A DNA stretch of 64,000 bases. It comes from Pachysolen tannophilus NRRL Y-2460 (taxonomy: Eukaryota; Ascomycota; Pichiomycetes; Alaninales; Pachysolenaceae). The translations under genes and the position numbers were made by a program. The notes beneath the pieces are model-generated. The model did no database searches and had not been told where the DNA came from. It worked only from the letters and a program-made list of their open reading frames with translations. This document shows, one piece after another, positions 53,756-64,000 of the stretch; positions within the stretch are counted from its first letter, which is position 1, and each line of letters begins with the position of its first letter. The stretch lies in NCBI GenBank assembly GCA_001661245.1, contig KV454014.1:925850-989849 (forward strand). Direction: 5' to 3'.

Positions 53756-54693
53756 GAGGAGGAGGAAGTGGGGGGGATGTACAAAAAAAACGAAAAACCC
53801 AAAAAAAAAAAGAGAGAGAGATATCAATTCTTAATTCTTTATAATTATTCAATAAATTTTGTAGATACAGGAAACTAATTCATCATAAAACACGTAGGTA
53901 AAAAATTAAAACATTAAAACATTCAAAAAAAAAAAAAATACCGTAAATTGTTTAAGTTGTTCGTTCTATCGATGGCAAACTGCTGATTTCTTGAAAAAAA
54001 AAGAAAATTTATTACCGACTAAATCCAGACACCGATATATAGTCGCCTCGGAATTAAACAAATCTGTTAAGATAGATGATGATGATCATTTCTGCCTGCC
54101 CCTTGAAAGTTAAGTTGAAAAATAAAAAAAATCTTCTTTTTATGGAAAACTCCTTAAATCCTAACTCCATTCGACGGGCATGACTATAACTTTCAATGGC
54201 CTTCTAAAAGAAAAGAAAAAGAAAAAAAAACCCAGAATAAATCATTTCAATCTAATTTTTCTTTCAATCATCATCTCGGAGGCAAGTTTATATTTTAACT
54301 CCGGAGTTTATAAGTTTACTTCCGCTTATATAAGAGGAAAAATAAAGAAAATAAAAAGAAACGAAGTAGTGTGGAAACTGAGTTTCACTGCATATTGAAA
54401 GAACATTGTTAACCAATTGTTTAGATAGATTACATTATCTGTATCCTGCTCAGAAGGTAACTAAATGAACTAAAATGTTAGTTATTTTTGATTTACAATA
54501 TGGTTATATCTAGGATTTAATTAAAAGGCAATCAACAAACTTTGGTATATTTTATTGTTATCAAAACAGATTTTATATTTCTTACTATTAAAGCATATAT
54601 ATGTATATGTATATATTTTTTGAAAGAAAAAAAAAAAAAATTTAAAACCGAAGCCGCACAGCATGCATGTATACAAACTTAAAAAACAACAAA
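53756..54693. other. Intergenic, 3' flank region (convergent genes)
   Basis: Convergent downstream regions of the 244-aa gene and the chaperone-like gene. It contains A/G-rich tracts, (GAT)n near 54076 and moderately GC-rich bits; 60-72-codon readings are not supported. A hidden RNA gene cannot be excluded but no tRNA or snoRNA features were identified. Confidence 0.55.
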
Positions 54694-54779
54694 CTATAAC
54701 TTCATTTTCCATTTACTTATCTCTTCATCTTCAATTTCTTCAAGTGAAGGGTATCTAATAATCTTTCTCTTTTTAGTGG

Positions 54780-54810
<31 letters not shown>

Positions 54811-55890
54811 ATGTGAATCAGAAGAAACTTCTTTTTCAACAACCGCAACTTTAATAATATTTGATTGTGCGGCTACGTTATCTTTCTGAGGTAATATAGC
54901 GGATATATCTGATACATCTGGGTCCTCAAAAACTTCTTTATTGTGTCTTGAACTATCTTCGGATTCCAGAGGTGTTTGCGTTACTTCGCTACTACTACTA
55001 TCATACACTTCTGATGATGTTGAAGAAGGAGTAAGTGGCTCAGTTTCGGAGTTTTCATAACCTGTATCCTCTGGTGATAAAACTGGAATATTCAATACTC
55101 TTTTCTTAGTTTTAGGTTCTGGTTCTGATTGCAGTCCAAAAAATTTCCCAAAATCCTGTTTCCTTAGATCAAGATTTTTTGGTAATCTATATGATGAATT
55201 AACAAAAGGTTCAAACAATGTTGCATCAAAATTTATTTCAACCTCAGTCCTTGTATTTGTTTTCAATTTTTTTGGAATAACAATAACTAAAGCATTATTG
55301 ACGATTTTATAGTATATTTTCCCAAGAGAAACATCACTTGTTTTAAATTGAAAAGTTTTTTCAAAATTATCCAACTCTGATGAAACAACTATTTTTGTTA
55401 TACCATTATTGTTATTCTTTAAAAAATGAATTTCATAAGAATTAAAATTATTTTTGAAAAGATCAAAATGTTTTTTAATAATTTGAATTTGAAAATTATC
55501 TTCAAATTCCAATTTTCTAATTTCTGAAGGTTGTCTAAGTGCTAATATCTTAGCTTCTCTTTGTCTTTTTAACTCTGCAGCTAATATACGTCTTCTTTCT
55601 TGCCTTTCAGCAGCACTATTGGAAGCTGCAACTAAACTCTCAATTAAATCATCCACAGTTATACCATTTTTCCTTTGACCACTGTGACCACCATGTCCAC
55701 CACGGAAACCATGAAAACCAGCATTACTACTACCAATACTATCGGTACCAACACCGCTGCTATAAAATTCACGGCAAGGCACCGAGTGATAAGAAAATCT
55801 GGATGGGGAACAACATTGACGATTTCCAAAACCACGTTGGTATGGAAGAGTTGTTGGCTCTTGAAGAAAAATTGGAGAAAAAGAATACAT
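54694..55890 (-). CDS. BTN2/CUR1/HSP42-like small-HSP-related protein
   Basis: A hydrophobic, aromatic, Gly-rich N-terminus (MYSFSPIFLQEPTTLPYQRG, CCSPSRFSYHSVPC) is followed by a helical segment (ELKRQREAKILALRQ). Next comes a divergent alpha-crystallin-like beta domain, from FEDNFQIQIIKKHFDLFK through KIYYKIVNNALVIVIPKK. A long Ser/Asp/Glu-rich tail ends YPSLEEIEDEEISKWKMKL. The closing motif (LEEIEDEEI) and the 398-aa size are close to S. cerevisiae Btn2 (410 aa) and recall Hsp42. These are protein sequestrases that gather misfolded proteins. HSE-like and STRE sequences lie upstream, suggesting heat/stress induction. Assignment to Btn2 versus Hsp42 is uncertain. Confidence 0.72.
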
Positions 55891-56125
55891 AAAAGTTTGG
55901 TTTAAAGGAGGAAAAAGCTGAATGATAAAGATATTATAAAATTAAAAAATTAGAAATTGATAAAGATAAATGAGGAATGAGGAGGTTTAAATAGATAAAA
56001 AAAAAAAAAAAATCCACCTCCAAAAATTTCAGAGGCAAATTAAAACTATAATAGTACATATATTCAAATCTTTCATTTCCAACAACATATTCAATTGGTA
56101 ATCAATAAAATTACTTTAATGAAAA

Positions 56126-56193
56126 GAAGGTTCTAGTTGAACTTTAATCTCACACCGAAGCTTTCCCCTTTCGTAATAAGGATGCTTCTAGAA
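56126..56193. promoter_or_regulatory. HSE-like and STRE sequences upstream of the BTN2/HSP42-like gene
   Basis: GAAnnTTC (GAAGGTTC, 56126-56133) and TTCnnGAA (TTCTAGAA, 56186-56193), heat-shock element half-pairs, plus CCCCT (STRE core, 56165-56169) 235-300 bp upstream of the minus-strand start at 55890. The same 587-bp interval (55891-56477) is also the RIB5 promoter. Confidence 0.55.
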
Positions 56194-56389
56194 GGAATGC
56201 TGCGTAAAATGCGGTACGATGCATTTTATAAATTTCAAGGGCTGTCTAGCGACTGGACATTAAAAAAAAAATAAAAAAAAATAAAAATGAAATTTCATCT
56301 TGTAAAAATAAAGGGCTGTTGCGGACTGAATCAGCAGCGGTATTATTCATCTAGGGCCGAAAACCCCAGGACTTAATTAGTTGTTGATT

Positions 56390-56453
56390 ACTTTTATAAG
56401 ACTTTTATAAGTTATAAGACTTCTATAAGTTATAAGACTTTTATAAGTTTCAG
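56390..56453 (+). repeat. 18-bp tandem repeat in the RIB5 promoter
   Basis: A partial copy (56390-56400) plus three tandem units: ACTTTTATAAGTTATAAG (56401-56418), ACTTCTATAAGTTATAAG (56419-56436) and ACTTTTATAAGTTTCAG (56437-56453). Each unit contains small inverted repeats (TATAA/TTATA) and TATA-like sequence. The array ends 24 bp before the RIB5 ATG. Confidence 0.85.
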
Positions 56454-56477
56454 TTTGAATATATTGGATGATATAAG

Positions 56478-57299
56478 ATGTTTACTGGTATTGTTGAGCA
56501 TATTGGAAGTTAGTATTTTGATGCTATAGATATATATATACATATATATATATATCTATATATATATGTTTTATTGTTCATAATTTGGAACCTTTTTTTG
56601 CAATTACTGACTGAAATTTTAGCCGTCTTGGAGTATACTCCATTCGATGATACTGCATCTGGAGGCAATGGTGTCTCATTGACTGTGTCAGATGCAGCTC
56701 CGATCTTAAATGATGTTCATTTGGGTGATTCGATATCGATCAATGGTGTTTGTTTGACTGTTACAGAATTCACAGATTCAACTTTTAAAGTTGGAATTTC
56801 ACCAGAGACTTTAAGAAGGACAAATTTAGAAGAACTTAAACCTGGTTCCAAAGTCAATTTGGAAAGAGCTGTATCATCCCATGTAAGATTTGGTGGTCAT
56901 TATGTTCAAGGTCATGTAGATACTGTAGCTAAGATCATAAATCTGGAAAAGGATGAAAATTCAATTCTTTTCACTTTTCAATTAAGAGATTCGGAATTTA
57001 TCAATTATATAGTTGAAAAAGGTTTTATTGCATTAGATGGAACCTCATTAACTGTGGTAAGCGTTGATCATACTAGAGCACAATTTCAAATTATGATGAT
57101 TCAATATACACAGAATCAAGTTATAATGCCTTTGAAAAAAATTGGTGATTATATTAACGTTGAAGTTGACGTTACTGGTAAATTACTTGAACAACAAGTT
57201 GTTCTGAACATTAATGGTCAAATCGGTAATGAGAATTCACCATTGGTCAAGTTAATCAATAACATAATTGAAAAGAAATTGAAAGATTTTACTAAATAA
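56478..57299 (+). CDS. RIB5: Riboflavin synthase (Rib5), one intron
   Basis: Catalyses dismutation of two 6,7-dimethyl-8-ribityllumazine molecules to riboflavin. Exon 1 is 56478-56508 (encoding MFTGIVEHIG plus the first base of a Thr codon) and exon 2 is 56623-57299. The join gives MFTGIVEHIGTVLEYTPFDD, the family N-terminus. Two lumazine-binding repeats: the first with VHLGDSISINGVCLTVTEF, ISPETLRRTNL, NLERAV and GGHYVQGHVDT; the second with FIVEKGFIALDGTSLT-type sequence and MPLKKIGDYINVEVD. Both repeats keep the ISPET/SLT features. 235 aa (S. cerevisiae 238 aa). Read without the intron, translation would start inside it and give a false N-terminus, so the spliced model is well supported. 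Confidence 0.95.
56509..56622 (+). other. RIB5 intron, 114 nt
   Basis: 5' splice site GTTAGT, branch-point-like TACTGAC at 56605-56611, 3' splice site TTTTAG. It interrupts codon 11 in phase 1, after MFTGIVEHIG, and contains a TA-repeat hairpin (56535-56570). Confidence 0.85.
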
Positions 57300-57376
57300 T
57301 TATAGTTAACATTAAACAAAATAGAAAAGAAAAAAAAAGTTAATCAATTATATATATATATATATGTAAAGATAAA

Positions 57377-58645
57377 TTATTGAGCAACGAAAATTAAAGA
57401 AACCCCTTCATCACCAGCAGTTATCAACTTATTACCGTTATCCTGTAGAGCAAAATCTAAAATACCCATACTATGGCCGACACCAACAAATAATTCTTCA
57501 CCGGTTCTTGAATCCCATTTGTAGATTTTACCATTCATTGAAGAACCAACCAATGTAGTAGATTTGTTGATAAATTGTAATTTTGTTACAGCATCATCAA
57601 TTTTAATATTACGTCTTGGTCTCCAAGATTTAGTATCGAATAATATTACATCACCACTTACTAATCCAACAGCTAATATTGGTAAAACAGAACACCAAGT
57701 AATTGTTTCTATACTACTTTCAAATTCATCTTGATCTTCTTTTAATTCAATTGCTTTTAATAAATTTAAAATATTTCCATTTTCTCCATTTATTATCAGA
57801 AGATGAGCATCTCTTGCACCAATTGCCAAGATATTACTTTTACCTTCTTCTTTTGATATCGAGACCCATGGTGGAGTCAATCCTTTCAAATCTGATGATT
57901 GGATTTTCCAATTGACTTCACCTGTGAATCCATTCCATGAAATTATTGAACCATCTTCTGATACAGTGACTAAAGTTAATGCATCTTGGTTATCAATATC
58001 AATGAATTCACCATTTGAACAATCCAATTGATGAGAAAATCCCGACATTAACTGTGCAATTTCAGGAGCAATCTGATAACACCATACAGAACCATCAGAA
58101 CCACCAAATGCAAAAATTTGTTGTTTTGGATGAACTTTTATCCAAGTAACTTCAGAAATTTCTTCCAATGAACCAACAAGTTCCCATTTTTGTCCTCTTT
58201 TCAAAGATTTAAAAATTTGAATCTTACCTGCCATATCTCCAGTAACCATATATTCACCATCATTTGTAAAACCTCCAGTGATTACAGATTCTTTATGACC
58301 TGTTATTTCAGTAACTAATTTTGGAGGTTGTAAATGGGTTACCCAAACATAAGCTGTATTATCCGCCCCACCAGTCACCACAAGTGGCAAGGTAGGATGC
58401 GAAAAAACAGTGAAAACAGAATCCTTATGAGTATCAAAATAAGTCCATGAATTATTAGACATATCAATTTCTTCAACAAGATTTTCATCATGATCATCAT
58501 CTTCTCCTTCATCGGACATTGGCTCTGCATCATTTTCCAGATTAATTTCTTCTTCAACCTCCGTATTGCTCAAGTACCCTTCTCCTTCTTCTCCTTCGTC
58601 TACCTCCTCCCCATGCAAACGAGAAACATCTTCCGACTCACTCAT
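57377..58645 (-). CDS. SQT1: Sqt1 WD40 chaperone for Rpl10/uL16
   Basis: Dedicated chaperone that binds nascent ribosomal protein uL16 (Rpl10) and delivers it to late 60S particles. The acidic N-terminus (MSESEDVSRLHGEEVDEGEE onward) is followed by an eight-bladed WD40 propeller starting SWTYFDTHKDSVFTVFSHPT. Hallmarks: LVVTGGADNTAYVWVTHLQP, FAFGGSDGSVWCYQI, QLMSGFSHQLDCSNGEF and the C-terminal KLITAGDEGVSLIF. 422 aa from the ATG at 58645 (S. cerevisiae 431 aa). A 25-residue upstream extension from an ATG at 58720 is possible but lacks the acidic start expected. It ends 77 bp from RIB5, tail to tail. Confidence 0.96.
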   Translation of the reverse strand: MSESEDVSRLHGEEVDEGEEGEGYLSNTEVEEEINLENDAEPMSDEGEDDDHDENLVEEIDMSNNSWTYFDTHKDSVFTVFSHPTLPLVVTGGADNTAYVWVTHLQPPKLVTEITGHKESVITGGFTNDGEYMVTGDMAGKIQIFKSLKRGQKWELVGSLEEISEVTWIKVHPKQQIFAFGGSDGSVWCYQIAPEIAQLMSGFSHQLDCSNGEFIDIDNQDALTLVTVSEDGSIISWNGFTGEVNWKIQSSDLKGLTPPWVSISKEEGKSNILAIGARDAHLLIINGENGNILNLLKAIELKEDQDEFESSIETITWCSVLPILAVGLVSGDVILFDTKSWRPRRNIKIDDAVTKLQFINKSTTLVGSSMNGKIYKWDSRTGEELFVGVGHSMGILDFALQDNGNKLITAGDEGVSLIFVAQ

Positions 58646-58719
58646 GATCTTATTCAAAAATTCAAAATATCCAATAACTGAATTTAAAATAATATTACTA
58701 CTATTACTACTATATTTCA

Positions 58720-58780
58720 TCTCTTCGCGCCCTGATAAAAAAAATAAAATAAAAAATTAAAAAAAAAAAAAAAAATTTTT
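58720..58780. promoter_or_regulatory. PAC-like and RRPE-like sequences upstream of SQT1
   Basis: AAAAATTTTT (58771-58780) fits RRPE; the minus strand near 58720-58729 reads GCGAAGAGAT, one mismatch from the PAC box GCGATGAGAT. Weak alone, but consistent with a ribosome-biogenesis gene. Confidence 0.4.
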
Positions 58781-60209
58781 CCAAAAAAATCATTTTTGAT
58801 ATCGATGCCACTACCAAATTATTATAATCAATGTTAAATACCCGTTTGATTAAACCGAATTGTTTAATACCCAATAAGTATCAATAATACCCAACAGAAG
58901 AGAAGAGAAGAGAAGAAAAAAGAAGAGTGGAGCTACAGGAATACAGGAATACAGGAATACAGTTATTGGCGACAAGGATTAAACCATAGGCAAATATGCA
59001 ATTTTTTTTTATTTTTAATTTTTAAAGCCTTTTTTAAAGTTAAAGTATTGGAAACAAAGAGAAAATTTTCATTGGAAAACCGCAGGAAAACCGCAGGCAG
59101 GCAATGAAGGAAGGAACTACAGCTACACATTTTCAAGTAAATAAGTAAATATATTGCGTCGGCTTTTCCAGAACACTCACACATAGCATATTACACATAG
59201 GCTGAGCAGCTTGTAGCATTATATTGTAAGTCCGAGTTTACTTCTTTCTTTTTCTAGATTGTCTTCATACGATATTATGATACTGCAAAAAAAAAATTTT
59301 TTTCTGTGTTATATATAATAATTTTTCATAATTTTCACATATATAGTATATTAGTTATTTATTTATTTATTTTGGTGTGTGAAATTTTGAATTTAGTGAA
59401 AAGAAAAGATGCGACCCACTGTCTCAAACTTCTCATCATTTTATTGTCCATCTCGTTTAAGTTTTTTTTTTTTTTTTTTTATTTTATTTTTTTTTTTTTT
59501 TTAGCATTTTTCAACTTCTGCATGTTAGTTTATGTATATGCAATCTAAACGGTTAACTTCCATTTATTTTCATATATGAAATATAATAATTTCGCATATA
59601 AAATTACTAATTTTGCTTTACTTAAGTGCCTATTCATATGTGCAGCGGCTAACACCCTCTAAAGTTAAATTTTTCTAGTTCATGTCGAATAAGAAATACT
59701 GCGTTTTTTTTTGGGTTTTTTAATTTTTCAGTAGAGAATAACCAGGTAAATCGGATTGGCCGTACATCTTTAAAAATTTCTCTATTACTTCTAAAGAAAA
59801 TTTTTTTCGATATACGTACGCTCTTCAAACTCCTTGAAAATGTAGTGTTTCACATTTCTTAATATATATCATCATCAATTATAACCTGTATATAAAAATA
59901 ATAATAATAATAAAAATTTAAAAAAATTTTTTTTTTTTTTTTTATGTTGAACTCGTATTTCACCTGCTGTTGGGGCAAGTCAGAACGTTAGGATTTCAAC
60001 AGTATAAGGAAAGTCAGCTGGCCTATGTATGGTGAGAGAAAAGTAACAGAAGTAGGCTAATAATGAAAAATAAAAAACTGTGGATACTAAAATTATCTAT
60101 TATCTATAATCTATTATCTATTATCTATCGTCTATCGTCTATTTCTTTTCTTTTTTTTTTTAATTTTTTTTTTTTTTTTAGTTGTTCTTGCTTTTAAACA
60201 TGAACGGAC

Positions 60210-60297
60210 CACATGTGATATAATTTATAGGCCAACCAATTGAGTAGGCCAATTGGATTAAGAATTTTTAATTCTTAAACTGTTTCAACGAACCAAT
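60210..60297. promoter_or_regulatory. CCAAT cluster with E-box-like palindrome
   Basis: CACATGTG palindrome (60210-60217), CCAAT at 60236-60240, 60249-60253 (with overlapping ATTGG) and 60293-60297, and an inverted repeat TTAAGAATT/AATTCTTAA (60258-60278). CCAAT is the HAP-complex site, and CANNTG palindromes bind bHLH factors. Confidence 0.45.
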
Positions 60298-60744
60298 CAA
60301 TTCTTGTATAAAATTTTTTTTTTTTTTTAGCTTCACCGAGATGGTTCATTAGAGTGGAAAGAAAGAAAGAAAAAAAGAGCTAGAACAGTTTTACTAAATA
60401 ACTTCTAATAACGATTAACACTAGGCGATCACATAAAAATGTAACAGAAAAAGCACATCTACTGTATGATCCATAGGTGGCTTGATTTCTTACATTTACA
60501 TCTTCCATTCTGAAAAAAAAAAAAAGTAAGAAGATTTACGTAATAGTAAAAGTGAAAGTCACTTTGAAGTTAATACACATTGATTGTCTTTCTCTAAATG
60601 TTGAAGAAGCCGCTAATGAAATCGAGGGAAATATAAATACAGAGAAATTCATTCCTTTTCTATCTAGCATATATATATTATGTATAGGCAAGAACTCCAA
60701 TTAGATGATTAAAGTTAACCCCCAAAGGCAAGTTTCTGTCTAGA

Positions 60745-60757
60745 AGGGGGAGGGGGG
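60745..60757. promoter_or_regulatory. Tandem STRE-like G runs
   Basis: AGGGGGAGGGGGG contains two AGGGG stress-response cores, about 26 bp after a C run (60719-60723). GC-rich islets are rare in this region and resemble Msn2/4-type or G-quadruplex-prone elements. Confidence 0.4.
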
Positions 60758-63700
60758 ACAAATTAATTGGTTTTCCTCTATCTCCAGGCAATTTCACCAA
60801 TTTTTATTCTTTTTGCTTGTTTTCAAGTAACTCAACACGTGAAGTTAAACTTGAAAAGATTTTTTCCGTCCAAATGAAAAAATAAAAAAAAAAACTTAGG
60901 AACCAATTAACTGATAGATTGAGCATTTAATTGTTATTTCAAAGAGGGCCGTAAATGAAAAGGAAAAAACAAACAAACTGGTTTTCGGTGAATTAATTAT
61001 GAAATGCCGAAAATCTTGTAAAAACTCCGACCTTTTCATTATATTGTTTTTTTTTTCTTTTTGACCTGCCTTTAATTGAAAGATAAGCTTATTTGGTCTT
61101 TAAATATCTTGATGAAATATATTGATCTATTAAAGAAAAGAAAAAAATATATGGCGTGGAAAATGAAAATAAAAATGGAGAAACTGCTTATGCAGTTTCT
61201 TATGTGGAGATTTATTTCAGAATCTAACTTGAAATTAACACTTTTCCAAAGAGAGGAAAAAAAAAAAAAAAAAAAAAAACCTTGTTACTGTTTCTTTGGA
61301 TAAGATTACAATACAATACTAACTAACTAACTAATTACTTACCTTTAGATCTCAACAGATTCTTTTATGGTATATTTTAAAATCTATTTATTTAAGTCCA
61401 TTGAAAAAAAAAGAGTAAATATTTGAATAAATTTCAACTCTAAAATTTAAGCTAAATAACTTTAATTTGAAACCCCTGCAGAGTCATCAATACTATACTA
61501 CTACTACTCTTGAAATGAAAACTGGTAGGTAACCTGTAAATTAGTACAAACAATAACAACAATAACAATGTAGAAAAAAAAAATTATAATAACTACCAAT
61601 GGTTATTAGGTAATAATATAAATATATATATATGCTTTTTCTTGCAACCCCGCCAAAAAAAAAGTAAAAAATGAACGGAACGCATTCATCAAGATACTGA
61701 GATCAACGGTATTATACAGAATCAGTTATTTCGAAGAGCGATTTTCAACGCATAATGGTGGTGTTATATTCCGCAATCTAAATTTTTTTTTTTTTTTTAA
61801 TTTTATTCGACTCAATAATCAACAACAGGTATAAAGTTATTTTTTTTTGATTATTATTATAATTAATCACTTAATCAATTATTATATCCTTAACTTTCCA
61901 TTTCCCAAAAACCATGAAAAAAAAGTTTTTATTTTTTTTTTTTTTTGTGTATCGCAAAACTAGGATTGATTGTTTTATCTATCTATTTTTAAATTAAACT
62001 TTAGCTATTTACAACATACGAAGGACTCCGGGTTTTACATCTTTTTTATTTTTTTCAAAAAAATAAAAATTAAGATTGTAATCCTAGTTTGGGACGTAAA
62101 TCTTGAAAATACTAAATTCTCCTTGTTTTCATTTTTTTTTTTTTTTTTTTCTATTACAACAACAATCCTAGTATCTTATTACCTTTTAAGAAATAAATCA
62201 TAACAATTTTGTTTTAACAATATAATAACATATTCTTCATTAGCTTGTAAGCAATGTTCGGAGGTACCGCTTATTTGCTTAAATAAATTTAAAACACACT
62301 AAATATATATATATATATGGAAGAAAGAAAAATTTCCTACATAATTTTGTTATCTAAAATAAGCCTAAAAAAATCTAGCCCCAAGGATATTTCCCAATAT
62401 ACAATAGGAAACCTTGTTAAGTGTAATAAGAGTTTAAAAAATTGTATCTCATCAAAACCATAGAAAGAATCAAAAAATTTACATAAAAACTTTTTCATGA
62501 ATGAATTTACCAACCCAATTTTTTCTTTTTTATAAAAAAAAAGGTTTTATAAAAATTATACAAATTTCTTTATTATTGAAACTTTAGATATTACTAAATT
62601 CATCTGTAATGTAAAAAGATAAAATAAATAATTATCTTTTCTTTTCTTTTCAATGGTATTTAAGCTGCACAATTATTGTTTAAAGATAGAGAAATTGTCA
62701 TTTAATGCATATAATAGCATACTTGAAATTGTATACAACGTCATTTTTTTTTTTAATTATTTTAATTATTTTTTATCTCTCTTAGAAAAAAAAAAAAAAT
62801 AACAAACCTAAGAATTGAATTGGGTTGAATTGAGTTCTTTAATAGCAATTTTCAAATTTAAATAAGTGAAACATTGTTTTAAATTTTCCTTGTTAAAAGA
62901 GTCAATTTTTTAGAATTTAAAAAATTTTATCTTTATTAGTTATTAATAATAAATAAATAAATAAAAATAAAAAGAAAAAGACCGGGATACGACATATACC
63001 TACACACAACACCTGCTCCTACTATACAGAGAGAGAGAGATATTAGGACAAAAAAACTTTAAAAAACATGCTGAGTTTTTCTTTTTTTTTTATTTTTTTT
63101 TCTTTTTTAAATAATAATAATAATATTTCCCGATTTTGGAATGAATATTAGTCCAAACAGAAATTTGGATTATTCATAGATTCAAGTTTATTGAATGAGT
63201 TTTTTATTTTATATTTGCAGAGAAGAAGACTAATTAAATTGTATTCGGATGGAGATATGTATGAAATTTCCGTAATCCGCCTAATATCGGCTTTTTTGCC
63301 AAAAAAAAATTAAATAAAAAAAAAAACAATTAACTTCAATCTTTATTGATAAATCAGTATCATTCTTTTTAATATGATAATCAATAAATAGTTGAGTTAA
63401 TTAGTCTTTTCCCAAAAAGAAAAAAAAAAAACATCCGTTAAAACTCTCAAATACAAAACAAAATTAAATAATACTTTAAAATTCGGTATCCGATGGAAAT
63501 TACAAAAAAAAAAAAAAAAAAAAAATTTAATTAAAATAAAAAGAAAAGCAATATAGCCGCATTGCAGTCAACATATCCACTTATCCATCAATCTATCTAT
63601 CTATCTTCTACCACACAACACATAAATAAACATTAACACCAACCAACCAACAAAATCACTACTAAAAGATATATCAATGTATTAAGTAAGATATCAAGAA

Positions 63701-64000
63701 CAAACATTTTCAGAACACGGTTGTTTTTTTTTCAATTTATTATTATTATTATTATTATTATTATATTCACTAATATGCATCAACTGCATGGTACTAAAAT
63801 GCAATGTAAAGATTCTGGATTCATGCATACCTAAATGTTTAATTGAAAGTTTTATTCCAATAAAAATAAAATGCAGTAGATCCTCTCTCTCAAATAATTA
63901 ACTCGATGCAAACCTAATTGAAGGGGAAAAAAATAAAGAGAAGATTTCATCAATTTTTTGAATATCTTGTAAAGAATTAAACTTCTTTTTTTTTTTTTTT

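Larger units (their letters stand above)
58646..64000. other. 5.35-kb gene-free region to the window end
   Basis: No credible gene was found on either strand; readings of 60-80 codons are Lys/Asn/Phe-rich low complexity. The near-SQT1 part contains three copies of ACAGGAAT (58935-58960) and a duplicated GGAAAACCGCA (59074-59095). The rest has many T and A tracts, TATCTA-type repeats (60090-60140), a CCAAT cluster and paired STRE-like sequences. It could be a large regulatory domain of a gene beyond the right edge, a centromeric region, or a noncoding-RNA locus. Confidence 0.6.

Noticed and set aside
54061-54120. ATGATGATGATCA with nearby CTGA, considered as a C/D-box snoRNA
   Set aside because: The C-box-like sequence is part of a GAT repeat, and I found no terminal stem or D box at a plausible distance.
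58963-59184. 73-codon Cys-rich minus-strand reading in the gene-free arm
   Set aside because: Short, no family resemblance and no supporting promoter or conservation signal; random chance is adequate.
61076-61303. 75-codon Lys-rich plus-strand reading
   Set aside because: Composition is that of A-rich noncoding DNA and it ends in an A tract.

Overview
This window is nuclear DNA of an ascomycete yeast. The genes are mostly intron-poor, the DNA is very AT-rich with many long A/T homopolymers, and nearly every recognisable protein is closest to budding-yeast families. The gene set (SEP7-type septin, APR1/PEP4, RIB5 with a 5' intron, a ClpP peptidase) and the scarcity of CTG codons suggest a CUG-Ser clade yeast related to Candida albicans/C. 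tropicalis. Several CTG codons sit at positions where serine or a polar residue is expected, but at least one sits at a hydrophobic position, so the code assignment is probable and not proven.

Layout: 0.7-10.2 kb holds RRP5 (-), an unknown two-pass membrane protein (+) and ETP1 (+). An assembly gap follows (10489-10831). 11.0-20.9 kb is a minus-strand run: GCS1, SPS19, PSY2, NNR1, the septin SEP7 and mitochondrial CLPP. At 21.6-22.4 kb a GC-rich promoter-like segment and a tiny ORF run into a second gap, beyond which only the first ~185 codons of SEC31 (-) remain. 23.7-28.2 kb has WHI3 (+) and an Asn/Ser-rich unknown gene (+). 28.5-49.7 kb holds PRP46 (-), tRNA-Ile(AAT), PUS7 (+, frameshifted in an A run), a third gap, an intron-containing RRM-like gene (+), a small unknown gene (-) sharing a promoter with RAD53 (+), APR1 (+), KIP2 (-), a PQ-loop transporter (-), TGS1 (-) and an AIM44-like gene (+). 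49.8-58.6 kb holds PER1 (-), an EHT1/EEB1-type hydrolase (-), an unknown gene (+), a BTN2/HSP42-like chaperone-type gene (-), RIB5 (+, one intron) and SQT1 (-). From 58.65 kb to the window end (5.35 kb) no credible gene is visible.

How the genes relate: ribosome and RNA biogenesis recurs (RRP5, SQT1, PUS7, TGS1, PRP46), and RRP5 carries textbook PAC/RRPE promoter motifs. Cell-cycle and polarity genes are also common (SEP7, WHI3, RAD53, KIP2, AIM44-like, PSY2), and MCB boxes (ACGCGT) lie upstream of SEP7 and between RAD53 and its divergent neighbour. The PRP46-RAD53-PEP4-KIP2-TGS1-AIM44 order matches S. cerevisiae YPL151C-YPL158C, an ancient conserved block. No mobile element, CRISPR array or horizontally acquired cluster was seen. 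The points most worth checking are the ClpP gene, the uncharacterised gene sharing the RAD53 MCB promoter, the small ORF at the gap edge, the truncated SEC31, and the long gene-free right arm.
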